A stretch of DNA of 64,000 nucleotides from Roseomonas sp. (GTDB taxonomy: Bacteria; Pseudomonadota; Alphaproteobacteria; Acetobacterales; Acetobacteraceae): positions 62,001 through 126,000 of the forward strand of contig JADCGA010000021.1 in assembly GCA_020249265.1 (NCBI GenBank), read 5' to 3'. The notes under the pieces are model-generated. The model saw only the letters and a program-made list of their open reading frames with translations, was not told where the DNA came from and searched no databases. Positions within the stretch are counted from its first letter, which is position 1; every line of letters begins with the position of its first letter. This document shows positions 18,334-27,619 of this stretch, one piece after another. Both the position numbers and the translations under genes were made by a program.

Positions 18334-19190
18334 TTGCAGTTATTGGCGCCACGGGGCGTTCAGGTGCGGCACTGGCGCGCGCCTTGATTGCCACCGGCAT
18401 GCCCTTTGTGCCGGTGCTGCGCGATAAGGCGAAATGGGATGCCTTGGGCTTGGCTGTCGCGCCGCATATTGCGGATGTGACGGACCCACAATCTCTGCGC
18501 GCCGCCTTGCAGGGTGCAGAGATTGTGGTGAACACCGCGCATGCGAGTTTCGCGCCCTCCCTGATCGCCGCCGCACCATCAGGGGCGCGCTTGATAATGA
18601 TGGGCTCCACGCGGCGCTACTCGCACTGGCCTGATGCGCATGGCGATGGGGTGCGTGCCGGAGAGGCGGCGTTGCTGGCCAGTGGTCGGGCTGGGGTGAT
18701 CCTGCACCCCACCATGATTTACGGCGCGCAAGGCGAGGAAAATGTGCGCCGCCTCGCCCGCCTTCTGGCGCGGCTACCCTTTGCGCCATTGCCGGCTGGA
18801 GGGCGGACGCTGGTGCAGCCCATTTACCAGGATGACGTGACACGGGCCCTGCTGGCCGCTATCAGGCATCCCTGGACCCGGGCTGAGAGCATGGTGATCG
18901 CAGGGCCGGAAGCTTTGCTCTATCGCGATTTCCTGGCGGCGGTGGCGCAGGCGGCCGGGCTTCCATCGCGGCCCATCCTGCCCATACCCGCCGCTCTTTT
19001 GGTCCGATTGGCGCCGCTGACACGCTGGCTGCCTGGCCTGCCCAAGATAAATGCGGATGAAATTCGCCGCCTGACCGAGGATAAGGCCTTCGACATCTCG
19101 GCCATGCGCGATATTCTAGGCGTGATCCCAATTCCCCTGAAGCAAGGCCTTGCCTTGACCTTCGCGACAGCAACCCCCTTCCAGCCCTAG
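18330..19190 (+). CDS. NAD(P)-binding NmrA/atypical-SDR family protein
   Basis: A 286-residue Rossmann protein beginning with VIGATGRSGAALARAL (GxxGxxG). It has YGAQGEENVRRLARLL where atypical SDRs of the complex-I-subunit-like group carry a partly conserved region. The only start that keeps the first beta strand is TTG at 18330, which overlaps the dehydratase stop as TTGA, so translation is probably coupled. Substrate unknown; it may act on sugars or quinones. Confidence 0.72.
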   Translation: MIAVIGATGRSGAALARALIATGMPFVPVLRDKAKWDALGLAVAPHIADVTDPQSLRAALQGAEIVVNTAHASFAPSLIAAAPSGARLIMMGSTRRYSHWPDAHGDGVRAGEAALLASGRAGVILHPTMIYGAQGEENVRRLARLLARLPFAPLPAGGRTLVQPIYQDDVTRALLAAIRHPWTRAESMVIAGPEALLYRDFLAAVAQAAGLPSRPILPIPAALLVRLAPLTRWLPGLPKINADEIRRLTEDKAFDISAMRDILGVIPIPLKQGLALTFATATPFQP

Positions 19191-19198
19191 GCTTCCCC

Positions 19199-20374
19199 AT
19201 GCCCATCATCAACCGCATCGCTGAATTCCACCCCGAAATGACCGCCTGGCGGCGGGATTTTCATGAACACCCCGAATTGGGGCTGGAGGAGGTGCGTACT
19301 TCCGGCATCATCGCCGAAAAGCTGCGCGACTTCGGCTGTGATGAGGTGATGACCGGCATCGCCAAGACCGGCGTGGTCGGCGTGATCCGTGGCCGCACCG
19401 ATAATGGCCGCGCCATTGGGCTGCGCGCCGATATTGATGCGCTGCCCATCCTGGAAGAAACTGGCTTGCCTTATGCCTCCAAAATTCCGGGCAAGATGCA
19501 TGCCTGCGGCCATGATGGGCATACCACCATGCTACTGGGTGCGGCGAAATATCTGGCGGAGACCCGCAATTTCGACGGCACGGTTTATGTGATTTTCCAG
19601 CCGGCGGAAGAAAACCTGGCCGGCGGCGAATTGATGGTGAAGGAAGGGCTGTTCACGCGCTTCCCGATGGAACGCGTTTTCGGGATGCATAACTGGCCGG
19701 GCGCGCCGGAGGGGACTTTTCTGTGGCGCGAAGGGCCGGTGATGGCCGCCGTGGCCAATCTGGAAGTGAATATCACGGGAAAAGGGGCGCATGGCGCCAT
19801 GCCGCATAATGGCACGGACCCGATTGTGGTGGCCGCCGCCATTGTGCAGGCGCTGCAATCCATCGTGGCGCGCAATGTGGAACCGGTGGAAGCCGGCGTC
19901 ATCACCATTGGCCATATCACCGGCGGGCACACCTTCAACGTAATCCCTGAAACCGTGCGCATGTTGGGCACCGCGCGCTGGTTTGCGCCCGAGATCGGTG
20001 ATTTGCTCGAACGCCGCTTCAAGGAAACCGTGACCGGCATCGCCGCCGCGATGGGGGCGACTGCCACCGCAGAATTCGCCCGCGCCTATCCGGCCACGAT
20101 AAATGAGGTTGAAAGCACCCAGCTGGCAGCCAAGGCCGCCCGCGCCGTGCAGGGTGACGCCCGCGTGCTGCCCATGCCAAAGCCCACCATGGGCGGCGAG
20201 GATTTTTCCTTCATGCTGAATGCCAAGCCAGGCGCTTATCTGATGCTGGGCGGCGGGCGTGGGCCGGATGAGGCGCAGGTGCATCACCCGCTTTACGATT
20301 TCAATGACAATATTCTGCCCGTTGGCGCATCCTATTGGGCGACACTCGCGGAACAGCTTTTGCCGCGCGGGTGA
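19199..20374 (+). CDS. M20 family amidohydrolase (hippurate hydrolase type)
   Basis: A 391-residue M20D metallopeptidase-like hydrolase. Metal-site motifs are RADIDALPI, HACGHDGHTTMLL, FQPAEE and the C-terminal GGEDFSFML. The central dimerisation/lid domain contains GAHGAMPHNGTDPI. Family members hydrolyse N-acyl amino acids or amidated indole compounds, and the actual substrate cannot be read from sequence. It starts 8 bases after the NmrA-like gene, giving a probable three-gene transcript with the dehydratase. Confidence 0.92.
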   Translation: MPIINRIAEFHPEMTAWRRDFHEHPELGLEEVRTSGIIAEKLRDFGCDEVMTGIAKTGVVGVIRGRTDNGRAIGLRADIDALPILEETGLPYASKIPGKMHACGHDGHTTMLLGAAKYLAETRNFDGTVYVIFQPAEENLAGGELMVKEGLFTRFPMERVFGMHNWPGAPEGTFLWREGPVMAAVANLEVNITGKGAHGAMPHNGTDPIVVAAAIVQALQSIVARNVEPVEAGVITIGHITGGHTFNVIPETVRMLGTARWFAPEIGDLLERRFKETVTGIAAAMGATATAEFARAYPATINEVESTQLAAKAARAVQGDARVLPMPKPTMGGEDFSFMLNAKPGAYLMLGGGRGPDEAQVHHPLYDFNDNILPVGASYWATLAEQLLPRG

Positions 20375-20393
20375 ATTTACCCGAGCGCGCTTT
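20365..20393. terminator. Imperfect hairpin between convergent genes
   Basis: GCGCGGGT and ACCCG-AG-CGC form a bulged stem across the M20 stop codon, followed by TTT on the plus strand. Only 2 bases separate the two convergent genes, so this may end both transcripts. The stem is imperfect. Confidence 0.3.
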
Positions 20394-21288
20394 CCGTCAC
20401 ATCTTCCGCGACCAACCCGGCAAAGCCAGGCGTGCGCTTGATGGCGCCAGCGGAAAGCATGCCGCGTTCCAATTGCGCCAAAGCTTCCGGCGGGAAGCGC
20501 GGCGTATCGGTCCAGAGCTTGACCGACTTGTAGCGCGCAATGGCGCGCGCCATCAGCGCGGCATCGCCGCCCTGGAAATAACCCGCGATGCAAGCCACGA
20601 TTTCTTCCGGCGAAGCACTGGCGAACCACTTCAACGTGCGCGCCAGCCCGCGTACCATCGCTTCCATGGCCGCGCGCTTGGCGGCAATCACATCGGTGCG
20701 GGCATAAAAAGCCGTATAGGAAGTGGGGCCTCGGCTTGCTTGCGCATACCAGACATGGCCTGTGCCGGCGGCTTCCATCTGGCTCACCAAAGGCTCAAAA
20801 AGCTGCGCCACATCAATCGTACCGGCAGCAATGGCGGCGGCATTGGCCGGCATGGTCTGATCCGTGATCCGCTTGATCGTTGCCGGATCAATCCCTGCCG
20901 CGCGGATATCATCCTGCAAGGTCCACCAAGGTGTGGGCACTTCGCTCACCGTGCCAAACGTCATGCCCGCCAAATCGCGCAGCTTGAAGTCGGGGTTGGG
21001 CGCGCGCCCGACCAGAAAGAATGGATCACCCATCACCACCGCACCGAACAAGCGCAAAGGGCAGGCCGGATCGGCATCATGCGCCAGCAGCAGACGCATC
21101 GGCCCACCCCAGGCCAGATCCGCCGTGCCATCCAATACGGAATCCTTCGCAAGCGATGGCACCGCGCCGGGCAGTAGCGTGACCTCTACCCCCTCCACCG
21201 CGTAATCGCCGCGCGCCAGGGCCGCGTAGAATGGTGCGTAAAATAGCGCGCGGAAGGGTTCCTGAACCTTGAGTTGATACATCGCCAT
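20377..21288 (-). CDS. NMT1/THI5-like (SsuA-type) solute-binding protein without signal peptide
   Basis: A 303-residue type II periplasmic-binding fold of the NMT1/THI5 family: FRALFYAPFYAAL early, AWGGPMRLLL, FGTVSEVPTPWW and FEPLVSQMEAAGTG as domain landmarks. Such proteins usually feed an ABC importer for sulfonates, nitrate or thiamine precursors. Here no signal peptide is visible (MAMYQLKVQEPFRAL) and no permease or ATPase gene is adjacent. It may be cytoplasmic, a ligand-binding or THI5-like enzyme. Downstream of the SDR gene with a 6-base gap, so probably co-transcribed. Confidence 0.78.
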   Translation of the reverse strand: MAMYQLKVQEPFRALFYAPFYAALARGDYAVEGVEVTLLPGAVPSLAKDSVLDGTADLAWGGPMRLLLAHDADPACPLRLFGAVVMGDPFFLVGRAPNPDFKLRDLAGMTFGTVSEVPTPWWTLQDDIRAAGIDPATIKRITDQTMPANAAAIAAGTIDVAQLFEPLVSQMEAAGTGHVWYAQASRGPTSYTAFYARTDVIAAKRAAMEAMVRGLARTLKWFASASPEEIVACIAGYFQGGDAALMARAIARYKSVKLWTDTPRFPPEALAQLERGMLSAGAIKRTPGFAGLVAEDVTESALG

Positions 21289-21294
21289 CAGGCT

Positions 21295-22053
21295 TCAGCC
21301 GCGCCCTTCGAAGGGCATCTTGGTAGCCTTGATGGTCATGGTGAAGATATTCGCCTCCAGCGGCAGATTCGCCATATGCAAAATGGCATTGCCGACATGC
21401 GCCGCATCCATGGTGGGTTCCACCGCCGTGCTGCCATCGGCCTGCTTCACGCCGCGCGTCATCCGCTGCGTCATCGGCGTCGCCGCATTGCCGATATCAA
21501 TCTGCCCGGCGCAAATATCGTATTTGCGGCCATCGAGCATGAGGGATTTCGTCAGCCCCGTGATGGAATGCTTGGTGGCAGTATAGGGCGCGCTATCCGG
21601 GCGCGGCGTATGTGCGCTGATGGACCCGTTATTGATGATGCGCCCGCCCTGCGGCTTCTGATCCTTCATGATGCGAAACGCTGCCTGCGCGCATAGAAAA
21701 CACCCGGTCAGGTTCACACCGACAACGCGCGTCCAATCCGCATAGGTCAAATCTTCAAACGGCATGCCGGGCACATTGGTGCCGGCATTATTGAACAGCA
21801 TATCAAGCCGCCCATAGCGCTGCTTCACGGTCGCGAAAAGCGCATCCACCGCCGCAGGGTCGGAGACATCAGAAGGCACGGGCAAAGCGCGTGATCCCGC
21901 CGCGCCGGCCAGGGTCACCGTTTCCTGCAAGGCATCGGCGCGCCTTCCCGCCAGCACCACCTGCCAACCACCTTCCAGCAGCGCCAAAGCCGCCGCGCGG
22001 CCCACGCCGCTGCCAGCCCCGGTGACAACCGCGATCTTGCCTTCTGTGCTCAT
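21295..22053 (-). CDS. SDR family oxidoreductase
   Basis: A 252-residue classical SDR: cofactor loop [12 protein letters not shown], Ser in [10 protein letters not shown] and YTATK as catalytic Tyr-Lys. The C-terminal portion ([14 protein letters not shown]) is typical of a widespread alphaproteobacterial SDR group of unknown substrate. Located between another SDR and the NMT1-like protein, all on the minus strand. Confidence 0.88.
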   Translation of the reverse strand: MSTEGKIAVVTGAGSGVGRAAALALLEGGWQVVLAGRRADALQETVTLAGAAGSRALPVPSDVSDPAAVDALFATVKQRYGRLDMLFNNAGTNVPGMPFEDLTYADWTRVVGVNLTGCFLCAQAAFRIMKDQKPQGGRIINNGSISAHTPRPDSAPYTATKHSITGLTKSLMLDGRKYDICAGQIDIGNAATPMTQRMTRGVKQADGSTAVEPTMDAAHVGNAILHMANLPLEANIFTMTIKATKMPFEGRG

Positions 22054-22119
22054 CTCATCTCTCTCCCAATGGTTTGGCGAAGCTTGCAGCGCCCGCGCGC
22101 GGCTGGCAATCCGCCAGCA

Positions 22120-22872
22120 TCAATAGGTCGCACGCCCACCCGATATGTCGAACACCGCGCCAGTGGAAAAGGAACATGCTTCTGAGGCCAACCAGCAGAC
22201 TAATTCGGCGATTTCCTCCACCTGCACAAAACGATCCATCGGGATCTTTGACCGCATCCAGGCGATTTGCTGCGGTGTCATTTGCTTGAAGATATCGGTC
22301 TCTGCCGCCGCTGGCGTGACGCAATTCGCCAAAACGCCGCTGCCCGCCAATTCCTTGCCAAGCGATTTGGTCAGCCCAATCAAGCCGGCCTTGGAAGCGC
22401 TGTAATGCGACGCATTCGGATTGCCTTCCTTGCCCGCGATGGACGCAATATTCACCACACGCCCATACCCGGCAGCGCGCATATGCGGCACCACCGCGCG
22501 GGCAACGATGAAGGGTGCCACCAGATTCACCTCAATCACGCGCCGCCATTCCGCCACCGGCAATTCCCACACCGGCGCATTGCTGCCCGTGATGCCGGCA
22601 TTATTGACTAAAATATCCACCCGCCCATGGGCAGAAAGGGTCGCCTGCGTCGCGGCCTCCACCGCCGCCGCATCGGTCAGGTCCAGGATATGAGTGCTGA
22701 CGCTCGTGGCCTGACCAAGCTTGGCTGCCGCCGCTTTGGACGCGGCCTCATCCATATCCCAAATAGCAATGGCAGCCCCCCGGTTGGCAGCCAGCGCGGC
22801 CACCGCCAGCCCAATGCCGCGCGCCGCCCCGGTAATCACCGCAACCCGCCCGGCCAGATCGATTTTCGCCAT
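22120..22872 (-). CDS. SDR family oxidoreductase (3-oxoacyl-ACP reductase-like)
   Basis: A 250-residue classical SDR with TGAARGIG, NNAGITG, Ser in NIASIAGKEG and YSASK. Start at 22872 with GGAGGGA about 7 bases upstream; the frame is open far upstream but overlaps the divergent TRAP region. The gene is divergent from dctP-like 23009. That arrangement often means the enzyme acts on the transported substrate, for example a sugar acid or hydroxy acid. Note the Ser/Thr-rich C-terminus ending FDISGGRATY. Confidence 0.9.
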   Translation of the reverse strand: MAKIDLAGRVAVITGAARGIGLAVAALAANRGAAIAIWDMDEAASKAAAAKLGQATSVSTHILDLTDAAAVEAATQATLSAHGRVDILVNNAGITGSNAPVWELPVAEWRRVIEVNLVAPFIVARAVVPHMRAAGYGRVVNIASIAGKEGNPNASHYSASKAGLIGLTKSLGKELAGSGVLANCVTPAAAETDIFKQMTPQQIAWMRSKIPMDRFVQVEEIAELVCWLASEACSFSTGAVFDISGGRATY

Positions 22873-22949
22873 GTCATTCCCTCCGTTTCCGGGAGTTTTG
22901 ACGGGAAAACCGCCCCTGGAAAGACCCAAGGCTTCCCGCGCGCGGAAAT

Positions 22950-22991
22950 GCCTGCCTATAGTCATCTCAGCCGGTACACGAAGCCGGTACA
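22950..22991 (+). promoter_or_regulatory. Possible promoter and direct repeat before the TRAP operon
   Basis: CTATAGT near 22955 resembles a -10 box, and GCCGGTACA occurs twice, at 22970-22978 and 22983-22991, 13 bases apart, just upstream of the dctP-like start. The repeat could be a regulator site, but no regulator gene is adjacent. Confidence 0.3.
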
Positions 22992-23008
22992 AAAACGGGA
23001 GAAACGTC

Positions 23009-24010
23009 ATGAATCGTAGGCAATTGCTTGGGGCAACCCTGGCTGCCGCTGGCCTCGCCGCGCCGGCGGTGGCGCGCGCACAGCAGGCCATTACCCTGAA
23101 TGGCGCGGTGCAGTTCAATGATGAGCATGTCTTCACCCGCGCCCTGGTGCGCTTTGAAGAACTTGTGAAGCGCTACTACACTGCGGGGCCGGTGAATTTC
23201 GTACTGCACAAGAACAGCAGCCTGGGGCTCGAAAAACAGTATTTCGAATATATGTCGGCGGGCCGCGGTGCGGTGGATTACGCCATTGTCTCGCCCGCGC
23301 ATATGTCCACCTTCAGCCGCGCCGCACCCTTTGTGGATGCGCCCTTCCTGTTCCGTGACCTGAAGCATTGGAACCAGGTGCTGGACCAAAACCTTTTCGC
23401 GCCCGTGGCGGATGAGGTGGAACGCCGCGCCCGCGTGATGCTGGTTGGCTATGCCGGCGGTGGCGTGCGCAATATCTTCGCCAATCGGCGCATCACCAAT
23501 ATGGCGGAGCTGCGCGGGCTGAAAGTGCGCGTGCAGGGCGCACCGATTTGGTCACGCACCTTCCAGGCGGCCGGCATGGCGCCGACCGTGATTGCCTATA
23601 ATGAAATTTATAACGGCATTCAGAACAACGTGATCGAAGCCGGTGAGAATGAGGCAGCGGGGGTTGAGGCGATGCGCTTCTTTGAAGTGGCGCCGAACCT
23701 GATCATGACCGAACACGCCATCACCATTCGCCCGATCTGTTTTTCGAGCCAATCGCTTTCCCGTCTGCCACCTGCCTTGCAGGAAGCGGTGAAGCGCGCG
23801 GGGCGCGAAGCGGGCGCCTTCGGGCGTGAAGCGGAAAGCAGCGAAGATGGGCAGAAGCTGGCGGCGCTGGAAAGCGCAGGGCGTTTGCGGCGTATTCCTT
23901 TCACTGATCGTGACGCGCTGAAGCGCGCGGTTGATCCGGTGATGGAAGCCTATGCCAAGGAAGTGGGTGCGGAAAGCATTTTTGTCCGCATCAATGCGCT
24001 GACATCGTAA
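23009..24010 (+). CDS. TRAP transporter solute-binding protein, DctP family
   Basis: A 333-residue periplasmic protein with a Tat-like signal (MNRRQLLGATLAAAG... cleaved near ARA-QQ). DctP family traits are the central stretch VQGAPIWSRTFQAAGMAP, with the conserved Arg that binds a substrate carboxylate, and YNEIYNGIQNNVIEAGENE. GGAGAAACGTC precedes the ATG. First gene of a three-gene TRAP operon that takes up an organic acid driven by an ion gradient. Substrate not determinable. Confidence 0.92.
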   Translation: MNRRQLLGATLAAAGLAAPAVARAQQAITLNGAVQFNDEHVFTRALVRFEELVKRYYTAGPVNFVLHKNSSLGLEKQYFEYMSAGRGAVDYAIVSPAHMSTFSRAAPFVDAPFLFRDLKHWNQVLDQNLFAPVADEVERRARVMLVGYAGGGVRNIFANRRITNMAELRGLKVRVQGAPIWSRTFQAAGMAPTVIAYNEIYNGIQNNVIEAGENEAAGVEAMRFFEVAPNLIMTEHAITIRPICFSSQSLSRLPPALQEAVKRAGREAGAFGREAESSEDGQKLAALESAGRLRRIPFTDRDALKRAVDPVMEAYAKEVGAESIFVRINALTS

Positions 24011-24017
24011 GCGATTT

Positions 24018-24050
24018 CGCCTTCCAGTGGCCAGGCGCTGCTGGAAGGCG
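24018..24050 (+). other. Intercistronic stem-loop between dctP-like and dctQ-like genes
   Basis: CGCCTTCCAG (24018-24027) pairs with CTGGAAGGCG (24041-24050), 7 bases after the solute-binding-protein stop, with no T run. Such stems commonly protect the upstream mRNA or partly terminate it, so the binding protein is made in excess over the membrane subunits. Confidence 0.5.
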
Positions 24051-24100
24051 ATGTCCAAGAAGCAAGTTAACTCACCAGCCGGGCAGGGGAGGGGGGCGTC

Positions 24101-24610
24101 ATGCGCGAAACTAGCCTGCGCCATGCCATACAAAGAATAGCCGATATCTATGGCCGCATCCTGTCGGCCTTATTGGCGCTTTGTGTTTTCATCCTGATTT
24201 TTCCCGTGGCCTTGCAGATTTTTGCCCGCTTCACCGATTTTCTGCCGCATTATATCTGGACCGAGGAAATGGCGCGCTTCCTGCTGGTATGGACCATCAT
24301 GATCGGTGCCATGGTGGGGCTGAAGGAAGGTATTCATTTTAACGTGGATCTTTGGCCTGACATGAAGGGCCGCCCGCGCGCCGCGCTTGATCTGGTGACC
24401 GGTGTTTTCGTGCTGGCCTTCGCTGCCGCCTTCCTTTGGTACGGGATCGAATTCGTGGATTTTGCCTGGTTTCGCATCAGTGAATTGGCGGAATTGCCGC
24501 TTTGGCTGATCCATCTCGCCTGGCCCATTCTGGGATTTTCCTGGCTGATCTTCGGTGGTCTCAAATTCTATGATGATTTGCGCACGCTCATCGGGGGAGA
24601 AACGCCATGA
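24101..24610 (+). CDS. TRAP transporter small permease, DctQ family
   Basis: A 169-residue four-helix membrane protein with the DctQ signature region WTEEMARFLLVWTIMIGAMVGLKEGIHF. It pairs with the DctM large subunit in the inner membrane. GGGGAGGGGGGCGTC precedes the ATG. Its stop overlaps the dctM start (ATGA). Confidence 0.92.
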   Translation: MRETSLRHAIQRIADIYGRILSALLALCVFILIFPVALQIFARFTDFLPHYIWTEEMARFLLVWTIMIGAMVGLKEGIHFNVDLWPDMKGRPRAALDLVTGVFVLAFAAAFLWYGIEFVDFAWFRISELAELPLWLIHLAWPILGFSWLIFGGLKFYDDLRTLIGGETP

Positions 24611-25929
24611 TGGGCGGCAATGTATTGGCGCCGAGCGAAGCGGCTTGGCTTCTCTTCGGTGGCTTCTTTGCCCTGCTGGCCTTGCGCGTGCCCGTGGCGG
24701 TGGCGCTTGGCATGGCCTGCTTGCCGGTGATGCTGATTGAACCCCGCCTTGGCGCCATGACGCTGATGCAGGAAACCTTCAACGCCTATAATTCCTTCAT
24801 CCTGCTGGCGGTGCCATTCTTTCTGCTGACTGCCAATCTGATGAATGTGGGCGGCATTACCGATAGGCTGGTGCGGCTTTCCCGCGCGCTGGTTGGGCAT
24901 TTTCCGGGTGGGCTCGCGCAGATCAATGTTGTGCTGTCTATTTTCTTTGCGGGCATTAGCGGCAGCAGCACGGCGGATGCTGCATCGCAATCCAAGATCT
25001 TCATCGAAGCGCAGCGCCGCGAAGGCTATGATGACAGTTTCTCGGTTGCCATCACCGCCGTTTCCGCCGTGCTCGCGGTGATTATTCCGCCTTCCATTCT
25101 GATGATTGTCTGGGGCGGCGTGCTCACGGTTTCTATCGGCGCGCTGTTTCTGGCGGGCGTCATCCCCGGCTTGCTGATTGGCCTCGTGCAAATGGCGACC
25201 GTGCATGCCTATGCGAAGAAGCGCGGCTACCCTACCTATCCGCGCGCCAGTCTTAAGGAAGTGGGTTTCGCCACCTGGATTTCGCTGCCTGCGTTGATGA
25301 CCCCCTTCATCATCATCGGCGGCAAGATTTTCGGCTGGTTCACGGCGACTGAAAGTGCGTGCATCGCGGTGCTTTATGCCGGGGTACTTTCTCTGGTGGT
25401 TTATCGTGAAATGAATCTCAAGGGGCTTTACGGCGCGCTGGGCGAAACCGGAAGGCTGGCCGCGGTGGCGTTGTTTTGCGTTGGCACCGCTTCGGCTTTC
25501 GGTTGGTTGCTGGCCTATTACAAGATCCCCGAAGCCATTCTGGTTGGGGTTTCCGCCTGGGGCATGGGCAAGATCATGACAGGATTTTTCATCGCCGGCG
25601 TCTTTCTGGTGGTGGGCTGCTTTCTGGATGCCATCCCCGCGATCATCATTGTCGGCGCCATCCTGCAACCCTTGGCGATGGAAGTCGGTATCCATCCCGT
25701 GCATTTCGCCATGATCGGGATTGTGAGCCTTGCCTTTGGCCTGGTGACGCCGCCTTATGGCCTATGTCTGATGATTGCCTGCCATGTCGCCGGCATGAAG
25801 ATCGGCGCCGTGATCAAGGATACCATGATCATGCTGCTGCCCATGCTGGCGGTATTGGCTTTGGTGATTGTCTGGCCGGATGTATCGCTGATCCTACCCA
25901 AGCTGATTTCCCCTGAATTCCTGCAATAA
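24607..25929 (+). CDS. TRAP transporter large permease, DctM family
   Basis: A 440-residue, about 12-helix permease with the family motifs PFFLLTANLMN, GGLAQINVVLSIFFAGISGSSTADAA, and IIPPSILMIVWGG. The last sections (AIPAIIIVGAILQPLAM, GLVTPPYGLCLM) form the second inverted half. Completes the TRAP operon. An internal second ATG directly follows the first. Confidence 0.93.
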   Translation: MMGGNVLAPSEAAWLLFGGFFALLALRVPVAVALGMACLPVMLIEPRLGAMTLMQETFNAYNSFILLAVPFFLLTANLMNVGGITDRLVRLSRALVGHFPGGLAQINVVLSIFFAGISGSSTADAASQSKIFIEAQRREGYDDSFSVAITAVSAVLAVIIPPSILMIVWGGVLTVSIGALFLAGVIPGLLIGLVQMATVHAYAKKRGYPTYPRASLKEVGFATWISLPALMTPFIIIGGKIFGWFTATESACIAVLYAGVLSLVVYREMNLKGLYGALGETGRLAAVALFCVGTASAFGWLLAYYKIPEAILVGVSAWGMGKIMTGFFIAGVFLVVGCFLDAIPAIIIVGAILQPLAMEVGIHPVHFAMIGIVSLAFGLVTPPYGLCLMIACHVAGMKIGAVIKDTMIMLLPMLAVLALVIVWPDVSLILPKLISPEFLQ

Positions 25930-25934
25930 GGGAA

Positions 25935-26474
25935 TCAGCCCGCGGTGATGCGTGCCGCAAAGCCGCCCAGGAATACCGCAATTCCCAGATCAAGCGCGAC
26001 AAACCCCGCAGCACCCAGGGCCGTCAGCCGCAGCGCGTTGCGCGCGACAAACCATTCCATCCAAAGCGCAAAAAACAGCGCCAAAAGCCCGCCGAGGTCG
26101 AGTAAAGCCCCATTACTCAACAGCAGCCCTGGCAGGCTTAACCCCGCCAGCGCCAGGTATTGGACCACGGCACACCAATTCCAGGCGGCGATGAAACGTG
26201 GCCAGGCCTCAGCCACGCCAAGCGCCCTGGCAAGATAAAGCGACGCCAAAGCGAAACCTGCCCAGGACGCAACGAAAAGCAGCAAATCAACCAGCAGAGT
26301 CAGCGCCACATCGGCGGGCGTACTGGCCTGATCCTTGAAGAACATGAAAATCGGCAGGCAGATCGCCGCCGCGCGGAAGGAATAAGCCGCGACCGGCAGA
26401 GTATTCTCGAAAGCGGCCAGCCCCACGGCGCGCCCACGTGCCAACATCAGCGCGCCAGCCAGCGCGCGCGCCAC
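25935..26474 (-). CDS. Hypothetical membrane protein
   Basis: A 179-residue protein with about five hydrophobic helices, starting near MARALAGALMLARGRAVGLAAF. The best start is GTG at 26474, with AAGG just upstream, 20 bases after the dapE stop. No named family. Similar short membrane proteins follow dapE in related alphaproteobacteria as far as I recall. Convergent with the TRAP operon. Confidence 0.6.
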   Translation of the reverse strand: MARALAGALMLARGRAVGLAAFENTLPVAAYSFRAAAICLPIFMFFKDQASTPADVALTLLVDLLLFVASWAGFALASLYLARALGVAEAWPRFIAAWNWCAVVQYLALAGLSLPGLLLSNGALLDLGGLLALFFALWMEWFVARNALRLTALGAAGFVALDLGIAVFLGGFAARITAG

Positions 26475-26494
26475 GCCGCCTTGTGGGGTATTGC

Positions 26495-27619
26495 TCAGCC
26501 GACCAGCTCCTCAAGCACCATGCGATAGAGCGTGGCGAGGTCACGCAACTCTTCAATCGGCGCGCATTCATCCACCTTATGCATGGTGGCGCCAACCGCG
26601 CCCAATTCCGCCACGGGGCAATAGCGCGTGATGAAGCGCGCATCCGAAGTGCCACCGCCCGTATCAAGCTTGGCTTGCGCACCCGTCGCGCGTTCAATGG
26701 CGCGTTGCAGCCCGGCGACGAAAGGCCCTGGTTCGGTCAGGAAGCTTTCGCCGGAAACCGTGACCGTCAAATCATGAATGGGCGCTTCTTCTTCCAACAC
26801 GGCGCGAATGCGCTGGGTCAGCCCGCTGCTCCGATGCAGGTCATTGAAGCGGATATTCAAAAACGCCTTGGCCGCTGCCGGGATCACATTGGATGCGCTA
26901 TTGCCAACATCAAAGCCGGTCACTTGCAGCGTGCTTGGCTGGAACCAATCACTGCCATTGTCCAAAGCTTCGGCGGTCAGCCTATTCAGCACGCGCACCA
27001 GCCGATGGATCGGATTATCCGCGCGTTCCGGATAGGCGGAATGGCCCTGAATACCATGCACCGTGATATGCGCCGTCATGGAACCGCGCCGGCCAATTTT
27101 GAGCGTATCGCCCAGCGTCACCTTGGAAGTCGGTTCCCCCACCAGCGTCATATCGGGGATTTGATCATTATCCGCCATCCATTCCAGCACTTTCGCGGTG
27201 CCATTGATGGAAGGCCCTTCCTCATCGCCCGTGATCAGCAGGCTGATACTGCCCTGATGATCCGGCCTCAGCGCGAGGAAATCCGTCAGCCCCGCGACAA
27301 AAGCCGCAATGCTGCCCTTCATGTCGCAAGCGCCGCGGCCATAGATCATGCCATTGGCGACCTCAGCCCCGAAGGGGTCATGCGTCCAACCGGCGCGGTC
27401 GCCCACCGGCACCACATCCGTATGCCCGGCATAACAGAAATGCGGCCCATGCTTGCCGCGCCGGGCGAATAGATTATCCACCTCCGCGAATTTGAGGCGC
27501 GTGCAGGTGAAGCCAAGCGGTATCAGCGCCGCTTCCAGCACACCAAGCGCGCCGCCTTCTTCCGGGGTGACGGAAGGGCAGCGGATCAGCGCTTGCAGCA
27601 GGGGGATCGGATCAGTCAC
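26495..27619 (-). CDS. dapE: Succinyl-diaminopimelate desuccinylase
   Basis: Releases LL-diaminopimelate in lysine and peptidoglycan synthesis. The 374-residue M20A zinc hydrolase shows [32 protein letters not shown] and the C-terminal [13 protein letters not shown] at 27619 is chosen as start: it gives the family N-terminus ([18 protein letters not shown]) and overlaps the dapD stop by 8 bases, so translation is coupled. The longer open frame to 27661 lies inside dapD. Confidence 0.94.
   Translation of the reverse strand: MTDPIPLLQALIRCPSVTPEEGGALGVLEAALIPLGFTCTRLKFAEVDNLFARRGKHGPHFCYAGHTDVVPVGDRAGWTHDPFGAEVANGMIYGRGACDMKGSIAAFVAGLTDFLALRPDHQGSISLLITGDEEGPSINGTAKVLEWMADNDQIPDMTLVGEPTSKVTLGDTLKIGRRGSMTAHITVHGIQGHSAYPERADNPIHRLVRVLNRLTAEALDNGSDWFQPSTLQVTGFDVGNSASNVIPAAAKAFLNIRFNDLHRSSGLTQRIRAVLEEEAPIHDLTVTVSGESFLTEPGPFVAGLQRAIERATGAQAKLDTGGGTSDARFITRYCPVAELGAVGATMHKVDECAPIEELRDLATLYRMVLEELVG

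Noticed and set aside
19532-20629. Minus-strand frame of 365 codons across the M20 hydrolase
   Set aside because: Antisense shadow with His/Gly/Arg-rich nonsense composition and no homology.
24568-25704. Minus-strand frame of 378 codons across dctM
   Set aside because: Hydrophilic antisense of a membrane protein gene, a common artefact.
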